Both the position numbers and the translations under genes were made by a program. From Macquaria australasica (taxonomy: Eukaryota > Chordata > Actinopteri > Centrarchiformes > Percichthyidae), in contig SEMN01000327.1 in assembly GCA_005408345.1 (NCBI GenBank), forward strand, positions 496,001 through 560,000: a stretch of 64,000 nucleotides of DNA, read 5' to 3'. Positions 12,941 through 22,800 of the stretch are shown here, in pieces. How positions within the stretch are numbered: position 1 is the first letter of the stretch; every line of letters begins with the position of its first letter. The notes beneath the pieces are model-generated. The model worked only from the letters and a program-made list of their open reading frames with translations. It was not told the origin of the DNA and did not search any database.

Positions 12941-14073
12941 TAATCGCATTAGCATCACTACTATATTTCTATAAGGAATCGGACATAATAGCCTATTACA
13001 TAATTTACAAAGCAGAAAGTGTCAAATGTTGATTTTTTTTAGCAACACTGGAGAGACTTTAAAAATCTAGTTAAAACTGGCAAATATAAGCCAGTCACAT
13101 TACACGTGTTAAGTTGCATTCAAAAATATCCCCCTGCACACTGAAAGATATTTACACTTAAACAGCTCATTTGTATTCTGCAGAGCTATATACTCTTTTT
13201 CCTTTTACACCAGGTATTTTTCATTGCCCATGCAGACCTGCCATGCGGTTTTATACAACTAATGATATCTTAACACTCTTAATGAATGACTGGTGGTATT
13301 TTACCTGACATATTGTTGTAAAAATCATAAAAGATACGTGTTTTAGAACCGCATTAGAAGCCCGCATTTACACATGTAAGTTGATATAATACTAAGAAGC
13401 TAAATTTACTGAGAAGCCTATTTTGTCTCACTGGATGATCCTGAAACGCCAGTGTGGCCTGAAAGCACGACCACGACCACGAACCTGAGACCGCGCTAGG
13501 TAAAGAAATGGCTCTCTGATGCAGCAGGTTCAGTGGTGCTCCGAAGATCAACAGCTGACTCTTTTTTTTTTTAAATCCACTAAAGCTGAATTGAGCTGGG
13601 TTTTAAGATGCTTTCATTTGCTCTTGGCTCCTTGGTGCTCCTGGGGGCAACGAATCCCTACTTTTAATGAGAGTTGCGATTGGCCTACTTCTTCTAAAAC
13701 TAGACTATTTCACACCACACGGATTAGGCTATCCGCATAAAGCCTACAGAAATCAATTTGTTACCGATCATAATAATAGGCCGAGGAGCGTGGTATATTC
13801 TCGCACTTTAAAGAACAAGGGTTTTTGTCTGTTTAGGGACCAAAGACCTACGCTTTTCCCTCATTTTAAATGAAACGCAAGGGCGTTCCTGGTGGTTAAA
13901 TAATATGTTACCTCGCGTAAGAAAATAAACTATAAGGTAAACTTAACATGCATCTTCTGTGTCCCTAATTTCTCTGCATAAGACACATGGACACGGCATG
14001 AGAACAGACTCAAAGCTGGACAAATGTAACGCTGTACGTGCAAATCCTGTCTGTTTCCAGGCGCGTTTCTTAC

Positions 14074-14250
14074 CTGTTTCAGAAGCAAAGCAGACCCGGG
14101 AGAGAAATGAATTTTTTCCAGATGAATTGTTGTGCGTTTACATCGGGCCCTTGAAGAGAGTCGGCGCTGCTGCTTCCAGGTGAGTCCAGTTTCATCCTCA
14201 GTCCTCCAGCTTCTGCCTCCCCTCCAGTCTGCGCGCTTCCTCTACTCGCT
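14074..14250 (-). ncRNA. Putative first exon of the mir-9 host transcript
   Basis: Below the CRE/CCAAT block on the minus strand there is a GC-richer segment that ends in a strong splice donor, CAG then GTAAGA, with the exon edge at 14,074. The miR-9 hairpin lies 1.6 kb further on in the same orientation, so a spliced host RNA with miR-9 in or beyond intron 1 is plausible. Within this exon an ATG opens a 38-codon frame (MKLDSPGSSS...) that stops six bases before the donor. It shows no recognisable domain and I treat it as an incidental upstream ORF. The start site is not determined, and no downstream exon was identified. Confidence 0.4.
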
Positions 14251-14257
14251 CCCGCAC

Positions 14258-14295
14258 TGACGTCATGCCAGGACCAGGGCGGCGTGTTGACCAAT
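14258..14295 (-). promoter_or_regulatory. Promoter-like block: CRE and CCAAT box
   Basis: A perfect palindromic cAMP response element TGACGTCA lies at 14,258-14,265, and a CCAAT box (ACCAATCA context, plus strand) lies at 14,291-14,295. The surrounding 150 bp are GC-rich with several CpG. The nearest strong donor downstream on the minus strand is at 14,074, which fits initiation near 14,250 toward miR-9. CREB and NF-Y are the expected binders, by motif only. Confidence 0.5.
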
Positions 14296-14380
14296 CACAG
14301 AGTCCGCCTGCACCAAAGAATACCAGCTCGCGAAGACGTCTCACTCCTCACAGTTTTCTCTTGCTTTTTGTTGATTGCTT

Positions 14381-14491
14381 CACCACCACCACTACTACTA
14401 GTACTACTACTACTAGGCTACTACTACTCCTACTCCTACTCCTCCTCCTCCTGCTACTACTACTACTAATAATATTAATAATATTAATAGA
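14381..14491. repeat. Compound trinucleotide tract (CAC, ACT, TCC, CTA, AAT)
   Basis: A chain of related trinucleotide runs slides from CAC through ACT/CTA and CTC to AATAAT. It gives artefactual poly-Thr, poly-Leu and poly-Ser frames. Confidence 0.9.
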
Positions 14492-17188
14492 ATAACCTAT
14501 ATGGACATGACCAACTGCACAAAACAAACTCTTTTTTTCAATAGTTGGAATAGTTGGAGCTTTTTCTCATATGTAGCCTAGTTTGCCCACTGGTCCTGAG
14601 AATTGCAAATGTTCAAATTACTTCTTTTTTTTTTCTGCGCACTATGAGACATTGTCTTCCATGTTGGCTTGAAAGTTGAGATTGAAAGTTCACCCTCGGC
14701 CTTGGAAACAGCAGTTGACAAAACGTCACCTCAAGGTCCATTTAGCAGATGTTTTGAGACGTTTGATTATTTCTCATTATCTTCATCAGTAGATGGAGTG
14801 ATGTTTCTTAATCTTATATATGTTAATATGTATTTATCATTTATTTTAAATAGACTTGAACACTAGTCAGGCCAGATTGTGATCTACTATTTCCAGATGA
14901 AGGCTTAAAAAAACAAACACAAAAACAAGTCAAACACAAATGAATGTTTTCATCAGAATTTCAAATGTCCTGTAATAATTTTTGAGAGATTTTCAGCCCA
15001 TATTCTATGTGAGAATCCAGCTCCACTTTATATACCTCTATAGTTCCTCCACATGTTAGTTATTGTGCTCTGTTAATATTTTCTTTCAGAAAATCAATTC
15101 CACATATGTTCTGATTTACATCAGCGAAGGAATAGTCCTAATGTTGATCCACTGCAATTGTTATGTAGCCTACACTGTTACACATTTAAACCATGTGTAA
15201 AATCCAAGATTTGAAATACCCAAGGTAGCACTGCGGCTGTGGCTCAAAACCACAGGCAGCCAAATTGTCCCACGTATGGATTAATATTTTATTCTATCAC
15301 TGGAACGTAGGCTACTATCTCCTTGACATAGCATACCAGCAAGTTTAGACAAGTGAGCACAAGAAAATGATTTCCCGCCCTACCACGTTCACAGGGTTTC
15401 ACAGGCTGGAAGCAGGTGTGAGCATTCTTGACAAATAAAAGATCTTTGGGGTCTTGAGGCGTTTGTATGTGGCAAGTGTTGGCTTAAGAGCGCAGGGGCC
15501 ACGGCCAACAGCGGGCTAGTTTCCCCAAATCCCTCCAAATCTGTACGGTCAGAAGAAATTGTTTTCTGAGCGCTTTTAATGTGGTAAACTACAACCAAAT
15601 GAAAATACATTAGGGTCATACCCATTATGTATTTTAGCCACGTTTATAGGAAAAAAATGGCAGAATGTAAGACACAAGACTGACATAATGAATATAGGTT
15701 AGGCTACTCATCGTCTCTGAATACTTCATTTCAGCTGTGCGAACAGAGCTCTCAGTGCTTGGTGATTTAATCATAGACTTTTAAATTGTGTGCTTTTTGA
15801 AATTCCCACTGCATTCCAGTTTGGGGATAGGCTGCAATACCTTAATGAACATTTATTCTTAAAATGAATAGTCTGACCACTAAGCAGAAATATTTCTGGA
15901 GGTATTAAAATTGGGTTAGCTCAACCTGGCCTGTGTAAAATATCCAATTTCCCCCCAGATTATGGGGAGGCATGAAAAATACATTTGAGTTAGATTGTAA
16001 CCTGCGGTACACAAATTAGTATTTCTAAAACTAAGTTTCTCATGGAAAAAAATGCCATAGCAAATGATTAAAATCCAAAAGGTTTTATATTAACTGCTCT
16101 CTGGTCTCTATAGGATTTAAAGTTATGCTTGAATGATGTTTAATTCATTTTGACTTAATAGTTGTTGTTTTTTTAGTTTTTTAGGTTTTTTTTTGTCTTG
16201 TTTTCAAGACAAGCATGATTCCCATTCTTTTGTGTGGTTCATGTGCTTTTGCTCATTTATTCATCACGTGGTGCCGTTAGCACAGAAAATCTGCCTGCCT
16301 CATCATATAGGCTTACTGCAGATCACAGCTGTCTACATTTTCATCAGACTTTAATGGTCATTTGTTTGTACACGTATAGTTAATGCTTAACACTGTGTCT
16401 GAGGTGCCATCAGCATTTCTTGTTGGAACTTTTAGAGGTGTAGTGGAGCAATTTCAATCACACATTGGAGACACCTGCTTTGATTTAATCACTCCATTTC
16501 ATACACACTGACCCCCTTTCCTTCTTCTATAAAGCCAATTTTCTTAACTAATGGTAGTTTAGGGGTCCTTACATCAGATTTAGCCCTGTGTTTATATCCT
16601 AGGTCATGTGGAACAAACAGGTTTGCCACAAGATGTTTACTGAAAGCAAGACAAAGAACATGTGCGTCACAATCTAGAAATCTGGCTTGTATATGAGTTG
16701 TTTAAAAACAATATGCTTCTGACTTCTTTCATAATAAATGAAGTTGCAGATGTGTGGTGTTCAACCAACAACAATAATTCACTGAGTAGGAAAAATTGTA
16801 AAATGCATTTATCTTTTATTGACATAATAGCCAGACCGATCCATGGGCAACATGGGGAGTGAACAGTCAGCAGCATAAGGCATGCACAAGGAAAGGCACA
16901 CAGCCATTCAAGTAGATGCGGTTTGTGGAAACTTTGAAGATGAGGCAGCTCTCATCATGTATCTCCTTCTTTTCTCTCTCTCTCTCTCTCTCACTCACAC
17001 ACACAAAGACACACACTTAAACACCCGCATAAGCACTGCAGAGTGGCTGTACACGTACAGGAGGTCATCTTCATAGTATTCCAAAGATGATGTCTGGCTG
17101 GAGGAGGAGAAATCATTACTGAGCTTACGTTCAGTTTTAATGAACACTGACATGTTAACAGGACAACTGTACATGCTAAATGCTGCAG
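14492..17188. other. Gene-free stretch between the mir-9 promoter and tvp23
   Basis: AT-rich sequence with T-runs (for example near 16,170) and a (TC)n(AC)n tract near 16,975-17,006. No coding exon is recognisable. A minus-strand AATAAA lies at 16,820-16,815 and could serve tvp23. A segment near 17,050-17,095 could hold an alternative last exon of tvp23: a CTCCTCCTCCAG-type acceptor is present on the minus strand. Confidence 0.5.
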
Positions 17189-18429
17189 TCAGTCACTCAC
17201 ACGCTGCAGGAGGTGCTGTCCTGTGAAAGAGCGGGTGTCTGAAGGCTGGCCATCGTCTCCCACTGCCTTGCAGCGTAGGTACCCATAGAGATTAGCCACT
17301 TGGAGGAAAATACTAGCTACCACAAGTGACTGGGGAAGACAAAGAGATGCATTTAGGAGCGACATTATATGACGTACCTCTACCGCATATGCAGAGCATG
17401 CACACAAGCAATATGCGTCTCACCAGCCATTTAATCTTCAGGGAGAAGAGGGAGGTGAAGAAGAAGAATGTCCATATGAGAGGACAGATGATGAGACCCA
17501 GCCAAAATATCCTTGCTTCTGCCTCCGTCCCAGTGTTACTGCCCCGGCAGGTCTGCACACACACACACACACACATGCACATAGCAATGCCCCAATGTTT
17601 AAAACTCCCAACAACCCTCTACACTCAAAATAGTACACAATAATGTCTTACTTTTTTGGCCTCAAACACCCAGAGGCTCTTTCCATCCTCGTCGATCTGA
17701 TTCCACCAGCGCAGCCCCACCAACAGCCTGCCAGTCACATTCTGAAACACAGGACAAATGTAATCACAACCAGTGAAGTGGGAGAAAGTGATTAAACTGT
17801 ACTGAAGTGTGCAGGAGGGCAAGAAAGGGGTGAGGCACAGGAAAGTATTAGTATCTGACCCATTTGACCTCTCACCTTGACAGACCAGAAGTCAAAAGAG
17901 AGCAGAGTTATGATCAGGACAAAACACGATGCAAAGTTCTCGCTGATCCAGTCACAGAGCAAATAGGTAACAATGGCAACCACCCGGAAGAACAGGTGGA
18001 AAAAGGAGGCGAGGGGGTGTCTGAAATCAAACGCACAGGATTGGAGATGATGAAGAGCCTAAACATGCCAATGAAGCAGGTGGAGTTAAAGCAGACAGAG
18101 ACAACTTTGTTGTACAGCAAATCTAGATCTGATGATGTATGTAAACATAAAATCATATTTTATATAACTGGAAATAGCCATATAGCCTTCATGAGAGAGC
18201 ATAACTTGTCCAATGTAATTATTGAGATTTGTTTAAGACGTTTCATGTGATTTAAATGGCTAATTATAATAGCCAATATATTGATTTTATATTAATAAAA
18301 GCAAAAGACAAATGAGTTTATATGATAATAAACATCTCCTGCAGTGCACCTTATGACTGCGCTTCTCCGCGCCCTCTCCTGCTCATCAGCAGCAAAGTCC
18401 AGCTCAACATCCTCCGTGTCATCCGCCAT
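17189..18429 (-). CDS. tvp23: Golgi apparatus membrane protein TVP23 homologue
   Basis: TVP23 (FAM18) proteins are small multi-pass membrane proteins of the late Golgi involved in vesicle traffic. Five exons join in frame: 18,429-18,350, 18,020-17,876, 17,741-17,652, 17,552-17,424 and 17,329-17,189, giving 194 aa; the family has about 205-213. The start MADDTEDVELDF is an acidic N-terminus typical of the family. Next come the first membrane pair (SFFHLFFR, then VAIVTYLLC and CFVLIITLLSFDFW), the family signature NVTGRLLVGLRWWNQIDEDG with WVFEAKK, a second membrane pair (ARIFWLGLIICPLIW, FFFTSLFSLKIKW), and ANLYGYLRCK near the end. The frame reads to TGA at 17,191-17,189 directly through a strong GTGAGT donor after LLQR, so the true last exon may lie further downstream and the last three residues are uncertain. 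Whether this is the A or B paralogue cannot be told. Confidence 0.9.
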
Positions 18430-18822
18430 CGCCTGGCAAGAAGCAAAGACAAAACACAACAGGACAAATCATTCCACACCATCCTCGCTAATACAGTGAA
18501 GACAAACACAGACAGAATAATACCCATTGGTTTCATGATCGTAGATGTGTAAAGCAAAGCGAAGTACCATTTGGGGAAAGCGCAGCAGTATTACAGAGCT
18601 GGAATAAGCCAGGTGTTACAGTGAAATGAGACCGACCACCTCAGTCACAGCATTCACATCCACATCAGGAAGATCCACATCAAGATAAAGACGATTCCCT
18701 TAATTCACCACTACAATAAAACAGACTGTCGCATATCAGTCAAGTCACTTAAATCTCGATAACGGATATATATTTTGCAGAAGGAAGCAATGCAGCATCA
18801 ACATCGTAGGGCTTCAAAAGAG

Positions 18823-18895
18823 CGACCGCGGCAGGACTCGAACTTGCAATCTTCTGATCCGAAGTCAGACGCCTTATCCATTAGGCCACGCGGCC
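18823..18895 (-). tRNA. trnR-UCG: tRNA-Arg, anticodon UCG
   Basis: A 73-nt cloverleaf reads GGCCGCG acceptor, GCC/GGC D-stem, TCTGA-CTTCGGA-TCAGA anticodon arm (anticodon TCG), TTCGAGT T-loop, CGCGGTC acceptor and G as base 73. The acceptor stem pairs fully with one G-U. The T-stem GCAAG/CCTGC has one A-C mismatch (18,844 with 18,834), which also makes the first base of the B-box an A. A tRNA decoding CGA sits directly upstream of polg. From memory the human POLG locus also has a tRNA-Arg(TCG) next to its 5' end. Confidence 0.9.
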
Positions 18896-19093
18896 CACGG
18901 TACATCCATAGGTAGGTATAATACCATTTTAATATTCTCATCCCACAATGATCATATTGAATATGTGTGGTTTTTTTATGCCAGGAGTTTGGATAATACA
19001 CGCTTGCCCATTGTACAAAATTATAGTTCATGCACCGTTGTTTTCATCCATTCATTTGCTTGTATTGTTTAAAAACAATGCAGTCATCCGGAC

Positions 19094-19152
19094 CACGTGG
19101 GGTCGCTAACGTCTTGCTTTGGTCTTACAACCCCGTGGGTAGGCATGCTAAG
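19094..19152 (+). promoter_or_regulatory. Candidate polg promoter and non-coding first exon
   Basis: A CACGTG E-box (19,094-19,099) is followed by a candidate splice donor, CTAAG then GTAACA, near 19,152. The first coding exon of polg has an acceptor (CTTCCAG at about 19,832) before its ATG, so a non-coding first exon upstream is expected. The exact start site is not visible. Confidence 0.35.
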
Positions 19153-19740
19153 GTAACATCCTCATTTGCTCTGGACCGATTTTAAACGTATTTTAGTTGA
19201 TAACTTTAACGTTATACGCGATGTGATATTAATATGCTTTTTTTTATTTTTATTTTTTTTGTGCTTTTGGCGACAGTCTTTGTAACAAATTTAGCGAGCG
19301 CAGGATTAAACAGTTATTATTTTGTTTGGTTGCTCACAAATTAGCAACAGTCCCTTCGGGGGTGAGCATGGGTCAGATGTTAGTAAATATACAGGAGGTT
19401 GGTGGTATAATAATCTAAACGCATAAGGTGATTTTTCTGCCAGTGTAACTTACCTAACTTACTACGCTACAGCAGGTTAAGCTGGCTAACGTTTAGTCCT
19501 GTTTTCAGTTAACGTGTGTCTAGCGTTGATGTTTAAGTTGTGTGATAACTTTTTTGAGTAAGTTCGCCTTATCTGAGTGAAATGAAGTGATTTGACTCAG
19601 TTCCTCGTCCTCAATGATGTAAACCCTTAAAGACCACTTAACATCATTACACTAGCAAAATCACATATCACAAGATACTATCACACATTATTGATCTGTG
19701 TCTAGAATCTACCTAGTACCTAGATATACCTGTATCTAGT

Positions 19741-19782
19741 CCCAGTTTGCCTCTCATTACATGACATGAGAGGCAAACTGGG
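19741..19782. repeat. Perfect 17-bp inverted repeat upstream of polg
   Basis: The arms 19,741-19,757 and 19,766-19,782 (CCCAGTTTGCCTCTCAT and its exact complement) are separated by eight bases. The hairpin lies 58 bp before the polg start codon, in the presumed first intron. An ATG in the right arm (19,766) is in frame with polg, so an unspliced transcript could add 25 residues at the N-terminus. Confidence 0.9.
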
Positions 19783-19840
19783 GATAAGCTGTTGTCATGT
19801 CATAATGTTGATGTTGTATCAATGTCTTCCAGGTGAGGTG

Positions 19841-22800
19841 ATGCTGCATGTGTTGCGCTGTCCTCTGCAGAGGACTCTCATCTCTTTACAATGGACATGT
19901 CTACGCTCCCTCTGCTCCACCAGGCCTCACTCTTTTCAGGGCGAGGACTCCACAGAGACCCGCCTGAACCCCCTTAACATTCAGATGCTGTCAAGGAACC
20001 TCCACGAGCAGATCTTTCGAGGGCTGGAACCAGAGTACAGAGAGGACGATGTGGAGCGCAGCATTAGGCACCTGCAGAAACACCAGCTGTGGGGGAAGGA
20101 AGCTTCGCTGTTGCCCGACGTGGAGCTGAAGCTTCCCCGAATGTATGGCAAAAATATTGATGAGCACTTTAGTATCTTGGCCCAGAAGCAGAGTCTGCCC
20201 TACCTTGAAGCTGCAACCAATCTGCAGCTGGCTGAGATCCCTCCCATGCCACAGGAATGGAGCTGGGAGGTTGGCTGGACGCGCTATGGGCCCAATGGGG
20301 AGAGTAAGAAGGTTGATTTCCCAGAGGAGTCGGCACTGGTGTTTGATGTGGAGGTGTGCATGACGGAGGGACAGTGTCCCACACTTGCTGTTGCTCTGTC
20401 TCCCACTAACTGGTGAGGAACAAGCAAGAATTGTTAACGGAAGAAATGCACCAACTGGCATTAAACTGTTTATTGGAAGGATTTATTACATGTTTTTATA
20501 CACGAAAATGGGATGTGGATGTAAATGGGCAACAATTAGATTTTAATTTTTGCAATGTGTATATTTCTCACTTGCCAGGTACTCCTGGTGCAGTAAACGT
20601 CTGATTGAAGAGCGGTACTCCTGGTCCAACCAGCTGACCCTTGCTGACCTCATCCCACTGGAGACACATATCAACTCTGTCCGCCCGCCAAAGGGTCAGT
20701 GGAAGGAGAGGCTCATAGTGGGCCATAATGTCAGTTTTGACCGATCTTTCATTAGGGAGCAGTACTTACTAAAGGTCAGTATTCAGAGGGTGGTGTGTTG
20801 TACCTGCCTGCGGGTGACATAAAAGTTCATGTACAATACAAAAATGTGTTTTCTTTCCTAAAGGGTTCTAAGGTGCGCTTCATGGACACCATGAGCCTTC
20901 ACATGGCCATCTCTGGGCTGACTGGGTTCCAGCGCACTCTGTGGATGGCCAATAAGATGGGTAAAAGAAGGGGTCTTCAGGAGGTCAAGGCACACATTAA
21001 GAAAGCTGGACAGAAAAGGGAGGGCCCAATGGTTTGTGTCCTTTATTCACCATATTTCAGCTACAGCATGCATTATTAGTGGAAATATGGCAGTTTTTCT
21101 TTTCTTGAAAGTGTCAGGATTGTTTGGTTGGCATGGCAGTGGCTTTTGTCATCAGCAAAACTCAATGTGACATGATGTTTTTGTGTATAGATTGGATCCT
21201 GGGACTGGGTGAATATTAGCAGCATTAATAACCTGGCTGATGTCCATGCTCTGTATGTGGGAGGGCCTCCACTAAAGAAGGAAGCCAGAGAGACCTTTGT
21301 GAAGGGCAGCATGATGGATGTTAGAAACAACTTCCAGGTCAGAGGTTCATGATAAATCTCGCATCAGATTGTCAGGAATCATAGGCTGTATTTATTTATA
21401 TTACAAGGTCCTCTAAATGACTTGCATTCGTCATAAAGTACAGACACATAATTGTGGCTTTGCTGACCTCTACAGGAGTTAATGCAGTATTGCGCCATGG
21501 ATGTTCTGGCCACACATGAAGTCTTCACAGAACAGCTTCCACTCTTCATGGAGAGGTCAGTAAACCCCAACCCACAAACATTTTACGCTAACTTATATAT
21601 TACAAGTGTCTAGCCAAGAATATGATATTGCCTTGTTCAGAATGCTGCAAAATAACGCCATCTCTTTTATCTTTTATAAGGTGCCCTCATCCAGTGACGT
21701 TTGCAGGGATGCTGGAGATGGGTGTGAGCTACCTTCCCGTCAATCAAAACTGGGGGCGTTACCTGGAATATTCTCAGGACATTTACGAAGAGCTCCAGAG
21801 AGAGATGAAGAAGTCTCTGATGACTCTAGCGGACGATGCCTGCCAGCTGCTGCAGGATGACAGGTGAGAAGAGCACCTACAGTATGTATCACCATGTTTC
21901 TGACTGTAGCACACTATTCAGTTTTGGCCATGTGTGTGGTATGGTAAAAGGGATTATAGATTTATGCATAATCTATAGCTCCACAACTCTAAGGGATAGG
22001 TGTTTTAAGATGCTTTGTGTAAAAACGTCCACTTTGTGTATGTTTTATGTTTTATTTTGACTTAAGATACAAAGAAGACCCCTGGCTTTGGGATCTTGAG
22101 TGGGATGTGCAGGAGTTCAAGCAGAAGAAAGTGGCAGCCAGCAAGAAGAAACAATCCAAAATAGCCACTGAAACACAAGTTGCTACTCCTCTTCCAGACT
22201 GGGAAGAAGGTATAAGCTCAGATCCTGGGCCACATTTATAAAGCCAGTGTTGTATCTTTCTTTTTTTAAGGCTGTTTTAGTTGAAAGATTATAGCAACAA
22301 TGCAAAAATGTGTTAAAAATAACAGATGAGATGATTCAGTTGAGTTGTTGTGATATTAGACCCAGGTCCACCCTCTGAAGAGGAGATGGCAGGCCCTTGC
22401 CCCAGCAGGCTGGCTGTGGAGAAGCTGAAAGAAACAGTGAATCGACTTCCTAAGAGGAGACAACATCTGCCTGGACATCCAGGGTAAGATCACTCCCAAG
22501 CATCACCAGAGTCCGCTAATGTTTATTATCTTTCAATTTCCACCTCCATTTGCCACTGAGAGTGTAAGTCAGTCCTTCTCCCCCCTTACTGTGTGTCTTT
22601 CAGGTGGTATCGTAAGCTGTGTGAGAAGATGTCTGAGGACGACAGCTGGTCCCCTGGAGCCGGCCTCATCAGTCTACAGATGAGAGTGACTCCTAAGCTG
22701 ATGGGTTTGACGTGGGATGGTTTCCCCCTGCATTACACAGAGAAACACGGGTGGGGCTACCTGGTACCTGGACGCAGGGATAACCTGGTATCTCAGGAGG

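Larger units (their letters stand above)
18430..19840. other. Divergent upstream region of tvp23 and polg
   Basis: The 1.4 kb between the tvp23 start (minus) and the polg start (plus) carries the tRNA-Arg(UCG) gene, an E-box and donor that may mark the non-coding first polg exon, and a perfect 17-bp inverted repeat just before the first coding polg exon. Nothing else was recognised. Confidence 0.6.

Noticed and set aside
14170..14190. Strong plus-strand splice donor (TTCCAG then GTGAGT near 14,179)
   Set aside because: It would imply a plus-strand transcript whose CRE/CCAAT elements lie downstream of its first exon. The minus-strand reading explains the promoter elements and miR-9 better. 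A bidirectional promoter is not excluded.
17876..18020. Apparent one-base frameshift in tvp23 exon 2 at a poly-T run
   Set aside because: A recount of the bases shows five T, not six, and the exon is 145 nt, so the frame is intact.
20145..20363. Alternative-frame ORF of 72 codons inside polg exon 1, recalling the human POLG overlapping frame
   Set aside because: The known overlapping frame is a mammalian feature with a CUG start and is much longer. This one begins deep within the exon and shows no independent support.
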